From Streptomyces longispororuber (GTDB lineage: Bacteria > Actinomycetota > Actinomycetes > Streptomycetales > Streptomycetaceae), in contig NZ_BNBT01000029.1 of the NCBI RefSeq assembly GCF_014656095.1, positions 1 through 64,000 of the forward strand: 64,000 bases of DNA. The letters are read 5' to 3'. Positions 43,445 to 50,644 of this stretch are shown piece after piece. Numbering within the stretch: the first letter of the stretch is position 1; each line of letters starts with the position of its first letter. The notes under the pieces are model-generated. The model was not told the DNA's origin. It worked only from the letters and a program-made list of their open reading frames with translations, and did not search any database. Both the position numbers and the translations under genes were made by a program.

Positions 43445-43589
43445 GTGTGTCCAGGTGCGCAGGCAGGACTTACTTCCGCTGCTAACGGGGAGGCCGCGGG
43501 TTCGAGTCCCGCCACCGGTACTCAGGCCGGTGTAGCTCAGGGGTGAGAGCGCCATACGTCAGTTCCGCCGCTTCGATCTCTGGACACGC
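43445..43589 (+). ncRNA. bacterial Y RNA (YrlA-like), tRNA-mimic domain
   Basis: The ends pair: GTGTGTCCAG (43445-43454) with CTGGACACGC (43580-43589), 10 bp with one G-U. Inside is a permuted tRNA-like module. T-arm: stem 43496-43500/43508-43512 with a TTCGAGT loop. Acceptor-like stem: CACCGG/CCGGTG (43513-43518/43527-43532) closed by an 8-nt loop instead of free ends. Then TA and a D-arm: GCTC/GAGC (43535-43538/43547-43550) with loop AGGGGTGA. GGC 43492-43494 can pair with GCC 43551-43553 as the closing stem. There is no anticodon arm and no CCA end. YrlA-type Y RNAs have this architecture and bind Ro60, whose gene starts 108 bp downstream. Confidence 0.82.
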
Positions 43590-43696
43590 ACAGACTTGTC
43601 GTGCCTCCCGGTGCGCGGGCTGCGGCTCCTTCCCTTCCTGAAACGACGCCGCCGCCGAGGAGACCTCGGGAGGCCTCGCTTCCGGGGGAATCCAGC

Positions 43697-45277
43697 ATGG
43701 CCCGCTTCAACGTCAAGGCCGCCAAGGCGCCGCCCGCCTCGCCCGTGCGCACGACCGGCCAGGTCACCCGCACGCACCAGGGCGGCCGCGGACACCTGCG
43801 CGACGCGCGCTCCGAACTCTTCCTGCTCGCGGTGGCGAACTTCGTGACGCAGGAGACGTACTACGAGAGCGGCGAGGCCCGCGACGACCGGTTCGCGGCA
43901 CTCGTGCGCGAGCTCGCGGTCGAGGACCCGCAGTGGACGGCCGGCCTGCTCGGCTGGCTGCGCGGCGAGGGCAACATGCGGACGGCGTCCCTGGTCGGCG
44001 CGGCCGAGTACGTGCGGGCGCGGCTGACGGCGGGCGCCACCGACGGGCCCGCCAACCGCCAGGTCGTCGCCTCCGTCCTGCGCCGCCCGGACGAGCCCGG
44101 CGAACTGCTCGGCTACTGGACGAGCCGGTACGGCCGCGCGATACCGAAGCCCGTGAAGCGCGGCATCGCCGACGCCGTGCGCCGCCTCTACAGCGAGCGC
44201 GCCCTCCTGAAGTACGACACGGCGTCCAAGGGCTACCGCTTCGGCGACGTCCTGAACCTCGTGCACGCGGCGCCCGACCCGGCCAAGCCGTGGCAGGGCG
44301 AACTGTTCCGGTACGCGCTCGACCGGCGCCACCACCCCGAGACCGCGGCCGTGCCCTCCTCGCTGACCACGCTCGCCGCGCACCGCGACCTGATGGCGCT
44401 GCGCGTCGCCAAGCGGCGCAAGGTCGTCACCGGGGCGGGCGGCGCCGAGCGGCTCGCCGCCGCGGGCATGACCTGGGAGGCGCTCGCGGGCTGGCTCCAG
44501 GGGCCGATGGACAAGGCGGCCTGGGAGGCCGTGATCCCGTCCATGGGCGCGATGGCGCTCCTGCGCAACCTGCGGAACTTCGACGAGGCGGGGGTGAGCG
44601 ACGAGGTCGCGGCCCGGGTCGCGGCGAAGCTCGCCGACCCCGATGAGGTCGCGCGGTCCCGGCAGTTCCCGTTCCGCTACCTCGCCGCGTACCAGCACGC
44701 GCCGTCGCTGCGCTGGGCGTACGCGCTGGAGCGGGCGCTCGGCCACTCGCTGGGCAACGTGCCCGCGCTGCCCGGCCGTTCGCTGATCCTGGTGGACCGC
44801 TCGGGCTCGATGTGGGCGCCGCTGTCGGAGCGCTCGCAGCTCAACCGCGCGGACGCGGCGGCGGTCTTCGGCACGGCGCTCGCGCTGCGGGCGCACGACG
44901 CGGACCTCGTCGAGTTCGGCACGACCAGCGCGCCCGTGGCGTACCGCGCGGGGGAGTCCGTCCTGAAGGTCCTCGACCGCTTCGGGGACCTCGGCGGCAC
45001 CGACACCACGGAGGCGGTGCGCCGCCACTACCGCGGGCACGACCGCGTCCTGATCGTCACCGACGAGCAGGCCGCGTACCACCACCACGGCGACCCCACC
45101 GCCCAGGTCCCGCCGCACGTCCCGGTCTACACCTGGAACCTGGCGGGCTACCGCACGGCCCACGGCCCCTCCGGCACCGCCGCCCGCCACACCTTCGGCG
45201 GCCTCTCGGACGCGGCCTTCCGCCTGGTGCCCCTGCTGGAAGCGGGCCGCGACGCGACTTGGCCGTGGGCGGCCTGA
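43697..45277 (+). CDS. rsr: Ro60 orthologue (TROVE domain, Rsr-type RNA-binding protein)
   Basis: 526 residues. The N-terminal TROVE domain (about 1-350) is an HEAT-repeat ring: HLRDARSELFLLAVANFVTQETYYE, WTAGLLGWLRGEGNMRTASLVGAAEYV, and GYWTSRYGRAIPKPVKRGIADAV, which is highly diagnostic for Ro60. The C-terminal vWFA domain has a MIDAS: ILVDRSGSM (DxSxS), the Thr in GGTDTTEAV, and IVTDEQA. Ro60 binds Y RNAs and misfolded RNAs and in bacteria works with PNPase or in stress-related RNA handling. ATG 43697 follows GGGGGAA. The Y RNA lies directly upstream on the same strand. Confidence 0.93.
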   Translation: MARFNVKAAKAPPASPVRTTGQVTRTHQGGRGHLRDARSELFLLAVANFVTQETYYESGEARDDRFAALVRELAVEDPQWTAGLLGWLRGEGNMRTASLVGAAEYVRARLTAGATDGPANRQVVASVLRRPDEPGELLGYWTSRYGRAIPKPVKRGIADAVRRLYSERALLKYDTASKGYRFGDVLNLVHAAPDPAKPWQGELFRYALDRRHHPETAAVPSSLTTLAAHRDLMALRVAKRRKVVTGAGGAERLAAAGMTWEALAGWLQGPMDKAAWEAVIPSMGAMALLRNLRNFDEAGVSDEVAARVAAKLADPDEVARSRQFPFRYLAAYQHAPSLRWAYALERALGHSLGNVPALPGRSLILVDRSGSMWAPLSERSQLNRADAAAVFGTALALRAHDADLVEFGTTSAPVAYRAGESVLKVLDRFGDLGGTDTTEAVRRHYRGHDRVLIVTDEQAAYHHHGDPTAQVPPHVPVYTWNLAGYRTAHGPSGTAARHTFGGLSDAAFRLVPLLEAGRDATWPWAA

Positions 45278-45292
45278 CGCCTCCGCCGCGCC

Positions 45293-45339
45293 GGGGCGGC
45301 GGCCCCATGCGCGGGGTCACCGCCCCTGGCCGCCGCCCC
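45293..45339 (+). terminator. hairpin after the Ro60 gene
   Basis: A 12-bp stem (45293-45304 with 45328-45339) with an inner GGGG/CCCC pairing, 15 bp after the stop codon. Confidence 0.6.
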
Positions 45340-45373
45340 GCTGTGCCCGGCGCCAGAGGGCGGGGGCGACGAC

Positions 45374-45424
45374 CGATTGCGCGCAATCGCGGCAGGCCTA
45401 CCGGGATCAGCAATCCAGCGCAAT
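45374..45424. promoter_or_regulatory. palindrome and GCGCAAT sites before the DUF6879-XRE pair
   Basis: CGATTGCGCGCAATCG (45374-45389) is a perfect 16-bp palindrome. A further GCGCAAT is at 45418-45424. Both are 65-115 bp before the DUF6879 start. The same heptamer recurs after the XRE gene, so this may be the operator of the XRE protein. Confidence 0.5.
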
Positions 45425-45488
45425 CCGCCCCCTTGCCCTAAGCGCCGCCTGCATGCTGGTCTCGCAACCGGCGCACACGGAGGGCCAC

Positions 45489-46229
45489 ATGCCGCTCAGG
45501 TTCATCGGTACCACCAGCGACGAGGGCGACTGCCCCACCCTCTACGAGATCGAAGGAACGGACGAGATCCTCGTCCAAGGCGAACTCGAGACCGACCCTC
45601 GCCGCCTCGCCACCCTCCGGGACGTAAGGGAGTCCGAGGCTTTCGTACGCGTACCGCGGTCGCTGCTCGTCCGGTACGCTCCGCGTGCCGATGCGCCTGA
45701 GCTGGCGCCGTTCAGCGACGTGAAGCACCTGTTCCGCGAGTTCCGCCACACCGCGTGGCGTCTGGAGACGCGCCGCGGTTATGCCAGCGACCGCAAGAGT
45801 CCGAAGTGGCAGCAGTTCCTGGCGGGGGAGGACATCGCGTCCGGCCCCGACAGCGCCTGGCTCGCGAACGTCCGCGAGCAGACCGGGCAGGGCAAGCGGT
45901 TCGAGCGAGTGCGGGTGGTCGATGAACCGCCCACCCAGGGCCAGGAGTTCCTGCTCGCGAGTGGACTCGGCAACGTCGCCGCGGGTGAGGACATCCGAAA
46001 TCTGCCCCGTGCGGAGGCGGAACGCCTCCGGCTGCCGGACTTCGACTTCTGGTTGTTCGACTCGAAGGTTCTCGTGCGGTTCGCCTTCGACGACGAGGAC
46101 ACCACCCTGGGCGTGTACGTCACCGAGGACACCACCGAGGTCCTTGCTGCCTGCCAGGCCCGAGACACGGCCTGGCACCACGCCACCCGTACCGCCGAGT
46201 TCGTCAAGCAGGTACGTTCGCCCGCGTGA
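45489..46229 (+). CDS. DUF6879-family protein with an extra N-terminal domain
   Basis: 246 residues. Residues ~1-75 (MPLRFIGTTSDEGDCPTLYEIEGTDEILVQGELE...VPRSLLVRY) look like a small separate domain that is often encoded by its own gene in such cassettes. Residues ~78-246 are DUF6879: LFREFRHTAWRLETRRGY, FLAGEDI, FDFWLFDSKVLVRFAFDDE, ARDTAWHHATRTAEF. Genes of this family nearly always precede a Scr1/WhiJ-like XRE gene and probably modulate it. ATG 45489 is preferred over 45453. The stop overlaps the XRE start (GTGA). Confidence 0.88.
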   Translation: MPLRFIGTTSDEGDCPTLYEIEGTDEILVQGELETDPRRLATLRDVRESEAFVRVPRSLLVRYAPRADAPELAPFSDVKHLFREFRHTAWRLETRRGYASDRKSPKWQQFLAGEDIASGPDSAWLANVREQTGQGKRFERVRVVDEPPTQGQEFLLASGLGNVAAGEDIRNLPRAEAERLRLPDFDFWLFDSKVLVRFAFDDEDTTLGVYVTEDTTEVLAACQARDTAWHHATRTAEFVKQVRSPA

Positions 46230-47074
46230 GCACGGATTTCCAGACAGCCAGGGAAGCCCTCGGCGCGCACCTTCGGGAGTTGCGCGTCGAGGCGGGTCTG
46301 GAAGGCAAGGATCTCGCCGCGCTGCTCGGCTGGCAGGCGTCGCGGGTCTCCCGACTCCAGAACGGCAAGCAGACCCCGACGCGCGAGGACCTCTCCGCAT
46401 GGGCTCGCGCGGTCGGCCGCCCGGACGCCATCGACGAGCTGCACGGGCTGCTGGCAGCACTGGGCATGAGGGAACGGCACCGGTCCTGGCGGCGCCAGCT
46501 CGCGGGCGGGCTCCGTGGCCGGCAGGAGGTCGGGGTCAAGCTGACCGACGCGACGAGGCAGATCCGTGGCCTCGAGGTATCCCGGATCCCGGGGCTGTTC
46601 CAGACACCGGAGTACGCGCGCGTCGTCTTCGACGGCCTCGCGGAGTTCCGCGGCATCTCGCCGACGACCGAGGAGGCCGTAGAGGCGCGGATGCGTCGGC
46701 AGGAAGCGCTCTGGGACCCGGAGAAGAGCTTCCATTTCGTGCTCTGTGAAGCAGCCCTCCACCACCGCCCCTGCCCGGCGGACGTGATGGCCGAACAGTT
46801 GGACCGGCTGTACAACCTCGTCGGCCAGCGCCGCGTTGCCCTGGGGATCATTCCTTTCGGCGTCCAACTGCGCCGTACGGCCCCGCACGCCTTCTGGCTC
46901 TACGACCGCCGCCTCGTCATCGTCGAGACCATCAGCGAGGAGCTGTGGCTCACGGGGGATGACGACATCGCGGTGTACGAACGGGCCTGGGACTGGCTGG
47001 CGGAGTCGGCTCAGTACGGCTCCCCTGCCCGGCGGCTGATCGGCCGCGCACGGGCAGCACTCGACGTTTCTTGA
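46226..47074 (+). CDS. XRE-family regulator, Scr1/WhiJ-like (HTH + DUF5753)
   Basis: 282 residues. The N-terminal HTH spans about residues 10-70 (LGAHLRELRVEAGLEGKDLAALLGWQASRVSRLQNGKQTPTREDL). The DUF5753 domain spans about 95-280 (IRGLEVSRIPGLFQTPEYARVVF, RRQEALWDPEKSFHFVLCEAALHHRP, PFGVQLRRTAPHAFWLYD). Streptomyces has many paralogues, and characterised ones (WhiJ, Scr1) influence development or antibiotic production, acting with DUF397/BldB- or DUF6879-type partners. The GTG start overlaps the upstream gene. Confidence 0.92.
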   Translation: MSTDFQTAREALGAHLRELRVEAGLEGKDLAALLGWQASRVSRLQNGKQTPTREDLSAWARAVGRPDAIDELHGLLAALGMRERHRSWRRQLAGGLRGRQEVGVKLTDATRQIRGLEVSRIPGLFQTPEYARVVFDGLAEFRGISPTTEEAVEARMRRQEALWDPEKSFHFVLCEAALHHRPCPADVMAEQLDRLYNLVGQRRVALGIIPFGVQLRRTAPHAFWLYDRRLVIVETISEELWLTGDDDIAVYERAWDWLAESAQYGSPARRLIGRARAALDVS

Positions 47075-47103
47075 GCAACCCGCTGTAACCGGCCTGGCGA
47101 TAT

Positions 47104-47120
47104 GCGCAATGACGCGCAAT
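47104..47120. promoter_or_regulatory. two GCGCAAT sites 10 bp apart
   Basis: GCGCAAT at 47104-47110 and 47114-47120 is a direct repeat at one helical turn. It lies between the XRE gene and the small genes that follow and repeats the heptamer found before the DUF6879 gene. Candidate operator for the downstream small-gene operon. Confidence 0.45.
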
Positions 47121-47161
47121 CGATCGACGGGACAGCAAGGCACAGCTCTACCGTCCCAGCC

Positions 47162-47263
47162 ATGGACGCACCGATGCGCGCCGCCCCTCGTGACGCGGCT
47201 GACGCCTGGCTGGCCGCCTGCTCCCCCAGCGGACTTCCTACGCCTGTGGAGGCATGCGGATGA
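47162..47263 (+). CDS. very small ORF (33 aa), possible leader gene
   Basis: 33 residues: MDAPMRAAPRDAADAWLAACSPSGLPTPVEACG. The TGA at 47261-47263 overlaps an ATG at 47260 (ATGA), the coupling seen throughout this cassette. That is the main argument for translation. Composition is unremarkable and no family is recognised. Confidence 0.35.
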   Translation: MDAPMRAAPRDAADAWLAACSPSGLPTPVEACG

Positions 47264-47560
47264 CCGTGCACCGCGACTACACCCCGCCCGCTCCCGGGCC
47301 TGAGCCCGCGCCCGTCGAGGAGCGTCTGCGGGTCTGGGCCACCGGAGGACTCCGACCGGATACCGGTGACCATGGTCATGCACGAGCAGGAGCTACTGGC
47401 CAGGCTGCCCGGGCAGCGCGTCCTGGTCGCCCAGACCGACGACGGCATCCGCGCGGACTGGACGCGCCTTCCGCTGGGCGAGCGGCGTCTGGCCGTCGTC
47501 CTGCGGGCGCTCGCCGCGTGGGCAGGCTCGGACACCATCGCAGTGGGGACACGCTCATGA
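47260..47560 (+). pseudogene. small cassette gene, apparently frameshifted
   Basis: From ATG 47260 the frame reads MTVHRDYTPPAPGPEPAPVEERLRVWATGGLRPDTGD, then turns into Arg/Gly/Ala-rich nonsense. The protein-like continuation (TMVMHEQELLARLPGQRVLVAQTDDG...AWAGSDTIAVGTRS) is in the +1 frame, ending at 47558-47560 with ATGA overlap to the DUF6415 gene. Joining the two frames at about 47355-47375 gives one ~100-residue product coupled on both sides. Either a base has been gained (mutation or sequencing error), or two small genes exist with the second starting at GTG 47366, ATG 47372 or ATG 47378. Confidence 0.5.
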
Positions 47561-47901
47561 CGACCACCAGGCAGCTCGACGAACTGCTCGCGGCGGCCAG
47601 CGAGGCCGGCAGGACGCTGCCTCCTCCTGCGGAGACCGCCGAGGTGCACCGGCGCCTCGTCGCCGAGATCCGGCTGCGTCTGCCCGGGGCGGAGCGGGCG
47701 GCCGCCGCGGCGCCGGTCCGCAGTCGGGAGTGGTACCAGCACCTCAAGGTCATGGACGACGCGCGTGCGGCTTTGGCGGCGAAGGGTGAGGAGCCCGACC
47801 TGTGCGTCGGGCCGATGGCCGCAGCCCTTCGGGTGGGAGAGCTCGCCCGTCATCTGCGCGAGCTGGCCGCGTATCCGGCCGAGGGTGAGGTGGGGGTGTG
47901 A
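47557..47901 (+). CDS. DUF6415-like protein
   Basis: 114 residues: MTTTRQLDELLAAASEAGRTLPPPAETAEVHRRLVAEIRLRLPG, then REWYQHLKVMDDARAALAAKGE and PMAAALRVGELARHLRELAAY. All-helical. Proteins of this kind recur next to Scr1-like XRE genes in Streptomyces. Function unknown. The ATG overlaps the preceding stop, and its own stop overlaps the next GTG (GTGA). Confidence 0.8.
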   Translation: MTTTRQLDELLAAASEAGRTLPPPAETAEVHRRLVAEIRLRLPGAERAAAAAPVRSREWYQHLKVMDDARAALAAKGEEPDLCVGPMAAALRVGELARHLRELAAYPAEGEVGV

Positions 47902-48092
47902 GTGCGGGTGCGCTGCTGTGCTGGCGCTGCGATCGGCCGATCCGGCCCGGCGAGCCGGTCGCCTCCTGCGCGAAGGACTCGCCGTCCGGGGCCGGCGTCC
48001 GTGTGGTGTGGCATGCGGGGCCGTGTCCGCGCGAGGGGCCGCCGGTCGGCGGGCCAGGGCCGCGGGCGGGGCGTCGCAGGCGTCGGCGATGA
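47898..48092 (+). CDS. small zinc-finger-like protein (64 aa)
   Basis: 64 residues. CWRCDRPIRPGEPVASC...VWHAGPC provides Cys-x2-Cys, a further Cys, then His and Cys, suggesting a zinc site. The tail is Arg-rich (GRRRRRR). GTG 47898 overlaps the DUF6415 stop. It is the last gene of the cassette and is followed by a strong terminator. Confidence 0.65.
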   Translation: MSAGALLCWRCDRPIRPGEPVASCAKDSPSGAGVRVVWHAGPCPREGPPVGGPGPRAGRRRRRR

Positions 48093-48176
48093 GTGGGGGG
48101 TGAGGGTGGGTGCGCTCTGGGCGTTTTGGGGCAGCCCCAGGTGGCGGCCTCCGCCCCGGTTCGCGGGCAGGCGACC

Positions 48177-48212
48177 GCGGCCCTGCCGGACTGTGACCCC
48201 CGGCAGGGCCGC
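48177..48212. terminator. terminator between the small-gene cassette and the terD-like gene
   Basis: A perfect 13-bp stem (48177-48189 with 48200-48212) and a 10-nt loop between convergent genes. Confidence 0.85.
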
Positions 48213-48255
48213 GCGTGTGCTCGCCGGTGCGCGATCCGCCCCGGCGACGAGACCG

Positions 48256-49488
48256 CTACAGGGCCTGGGCCGCGGGCTTGACCATGCCGCGGACCGTGCG
48301 GGACTTGACGAAGTCGCCCATGGCCGTCATCTCCCACTCGCCGGAGAACTGGCGGATCAGCTTCGCCATCATCACGCCCGTCTGCGCCTCGGCGTTCGTG
48401 AGGTCGAAGCGGACCAGCTCCTCGCCGGTCGCGCCGTCGAGCAGGCGGCAGTACGCCTTGGCCACCTCCGTGAACTTCTGGCCCGAGAAGGAGTTCACCG
48501 TGAAGACCAGGCCCGTGACGTCCTGCGGGAGCGCGCCGAGGTCGACCGTGATGACCTCGTCGTCACCGCCGCCCTCACCCGTCAGGTTGTCGCCGGAGTG
48601 CTTGACGGCGCCCTTGAGGATCTTCAGCTTGCCGAAGTAACAACTGTCGATGTGGTTGCGCTGCGGGCCGTACGCGATGACCGAGGCGTCCAGGTCGATG
48701 TCCTTGCCGCGGAACGCGGGCTCCCAGCCCAGGCCCATCTTGACCTGCGAGAGCAGCGGGCGGCCGCCCTTGACCAGGGACACCGTCTGGTTCTTCTGGA
48801 GGTTGACGCGGCCCTTGTCCAGGTTGATCTTCCCGGCTCCGGGGGCCGGGGCCGCGGGGGCCTGCGGGGCGGCGGCCGCGGCGGGCGGGGGCGGGCCCTG
48901 GACCGGAGGGCCGGCCGGGGGCGCCATGGGGGCCGCGGGCTGCGGGGCCGGCGCCGGGGCGGCGGCCGGGGCGGCGGCGGGCGCGGGCTCCTCCACCGTG
49001 ACGCCGAAGTCCGTCGCGATGCCCGCGAGGCCGTTGGCGTACCCCTGGCCGACGGCGCGGGCCTTCCAGGCGCCGTTGCGCAGGTAGATCTCCACGACGA
49101 CCAGGGCCGTCTCCGTGCCGAGCTGCGGGGGCGTGAACGTGGCGAGCACCGCGCCGTCGTCCGCGTTGCGGATCGTGGCGGTGGGCTCGACGCCCTGGAA
49201 GGTCTGGCCCGCCGCGTCCGGGCTCGCGGTGACGACGATCTTCTCGATGCCGGGCGGCACGGCGGTGGTGTCCACCGTGATCGCGTCCGGCGTCGTGCCG
49301 CCGCCGGAGCGGTAGGTCACGCCGGGGCCCGCGGGCTGGTTGTAGAAGATGAAGTCGTCGTCGGAGCGCACCTTGCCGTCGGCGGTGAGCAGCAGGCCCG
49401 AAACGTCAAGCCTCACGGGGGCGGAGACGTCCACCGCCACGCGGGTCGCGGTCAGGGGGATGTTCGAGCCGGGGGTCATAGCTGTCAT
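48256..49488 (-). CDS. TerD-family protein with two TerD domains
   Basis: 410 residues. The first TerD domain spans about 10-165 (VRLDVSGLLLTADGKVRSDDDFIFYNQPAGPGVTY...). A ~65-residue Ala/Pro-rich linker follows (about 165-225). The second domain spans about 225-410 (INLDKGRVNLQKNQTVSLVKGG, FRGKDIDLDASVIAYGPQ, IDSCYFGKLKI, GDDEVITVDLGALP). The Asp-rich strand pairs are the Ca-binding type of TerD. Such proteins are linked to tellurite resistance, stress and differentiation in Streptomyces. ATG 49488, with an inner ATG at 49479. Confidence 0.92.
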   Translation of the reverse strand: MTAMTPGSNIPLTATRVAVDVSAPVRLDVSGLLLTADGKVRSDDDFIFYNQPAGPGVTYRSGGGTTPDAITVDTTAVPPGIEKIVVTASPDAAGQTFQGVEPTATIRNADDGAVLATFTPPQLGTETALVVVEIYLRNGAWKARAVGQGYANGLAGIATDFGVTVEEPAPAAAPAAAPAPAPQPAAPMAPPAGPPVQGPPPPAAAAAPQAPAAPAPGAGKINLDKGRVNLQKNQTVSLVKGGRPLLSQVKMGLGWEPAFRGKDIDLDASVIAYGPQRNHIDSCYFGKLKILKGAVKHSGDNLTGEGGGDDEVITVDLGALPQDVTGLVFTVNSFSGQKFTEVAKAYCRLLDGATGEELVRFDLTNAEAQTGVMMAKLIRQFSGEWEMTAMGDFVKSRTVRGMVKPAAQAL

Positions 49489-49607
49489 GCCAGCAGTAAC
49501 GAGCGGGGGGACTTTGCCGTTCCCTTACCGGTCCGCTTTCCTTCGCGGGGCGCCCCACTGTGTGGGTTTCGGGAAAGGGGCGCCCGCGCGCGGAGCGCGC
49601 TCATGGG

Positions 49608-49634
49608 CAGCCCGTCCGGCGCTTGAGGACGAGG
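49608..49634. repeat. dispersed Streptomyces intergenic repeat
   Basis: CCCGTCCGGCGCTTGAGGAC and flanks, preceded by GGGTTTCGGGAAAGGGGCGC, resembles a short repeat found many times in the intergenic DNA of Streptomyces genomes. Only one copy was noticed in this window. It lies between the TerD gene and the polyol dehydrogenase gene. Confidence 0.55.
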
Positions 49635-49654
49635 CCGAAGGCCGATCGACCCGC

Positions 49655-50644
49655 TCAGGGCAGCACCACGATCTTGCGGCCCTGGCCCGCCGCGAACCGC
49701 TCCAGCGCCTCCGGGTAGCGGTCCAGGGGCAGGCGGTCGCTGATGAAGACGTCGGGGTCGAGGACGCCCCCCGCGAAGAGTTCGGCGGCCCGTTCGTAGC
49801 TGTGGAGGACGGCCATGGAGCCGGTGATGGTGATCTCCTGGTTGTAGATCCGGTACGGGTCGATCGTCACGCGCGTGGCGTAGTCGGCCACCCCGAACTG
49901 GAGGAACGTGCCCGCCTTGGCCACCCTGTCCAGGCCGTCCTGGATGGCGGCCGCGTTGCCCGTCGCGTCGATGACGACGTCCCAGCCCTGCGGGCGGTCG
50001 AGCTCGTCGGGGGTCGCGCCGGCGGCGGACACCCCGAGCCGCCGGGCGGTGGCGAGCCGGTCCGGGTTCACGTCGACGACGTCCACGCTCGCGGCCCCGG
50101 TCCGCTTGGCCAGCTCCAGCATCATCAGGCCCATGGTCCCCGAGCCGTAGACCAGCACGTGCGCGCCCAGCCGGGCGCGCAGCACGTCGTAGCCGCGTAC
50201 CGCGCAGGAGAGCGGCTCGATGAGGGCGGCGTCCTCGGTGCGTACGTGCTCGGGCAGCCGGACGCAGTTGGCGACGGGGGCCACCGCGTACTGCGCGGCG
50301 CCGCCGGAGCGGGTCACGCCGATCGCCGCCCAGCGCTCGCAGAGGTTGTTGTGGCCGGTGCGGCAGTAGCGGCACTCGTGGCAGTACAGGGAGGGATCGA
50401 CGGCCACGCGGTCGCCCACGCGCACCTCGGTGACGTCCACGCCGGTGCCCACCACCGTCCCGGCGAACTCGTGCCCCGGCACGACCGGCAGCGCGGGCGC
50501 GAACTCGCCCTGGAGGATGTGCAGGTCGGTGCCGCACAGGCCGCACGCGGCGACTTCGACGACGACGTCGCGCGGCCCCGGCGTGGGGTCGGGCACCTCG
50601 CCGACCACCGCGGTGCCGACGGACTCGATGATGGCGGCCTTCAC
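49655..50644 (-). CDS. zinc-dependent medium-chain alcohol/polyol dehydrogenase
   Basis: 329 residues. Catalytic zinc ligands: Cys in CGLCGTDLH and His-Glu in PGHEFAG. The structural zinc loop is CHECRYCRTGHNNLC with four Cys. The Rossmann motif is VYGSGTMGLMM (GxGxxG). This is close to sorbitol/threonine dehydrogenases. The operon context (polyol-type ABC importer) suggests oxidation of an imported sugar alcohol. The GTG start overlaps the permease stop (GTGA), and it is the last gene of the operon. Confidence 0.93.
   Translation of the reverse strand: MKAAIIESVGTAVVGEVPDPTPGPRDVVVEVAACGLCGTDLHILQGEFAPALPVVPGHEFAGTVVGTGVDVTEVRVGDRVAVDPSLYCHECRYCRTGHNNLCERWAAIGVTRSGGAAQYAVAPVANCVRLPEHVRTEDAALIEPLSCAVRGYDVLRARLGAHVLVYGSGTMGLMMLELAKRTGAASVDVVDVNPDRLATARRLGVSAAGATPDELDRPQGWDVVIDATGNAAAIQDGLDRVAKAGTFLQFGVADYATRVTIDPYRIYNQEITITGSMAVLHSYERAAELFAGGVLDPDVFISDRLPLDRYPEALERFAAGQGRKIVVLP

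Noticed and set aside
43496..43550. Ordinary tRNA gene suggested by T-arm and D-arm sequences
   Set aside because: The arms are in reversed (permuted) order, the acceptor stem is closed by a loop, and no anticodon arm exists. Y RNA fits better.
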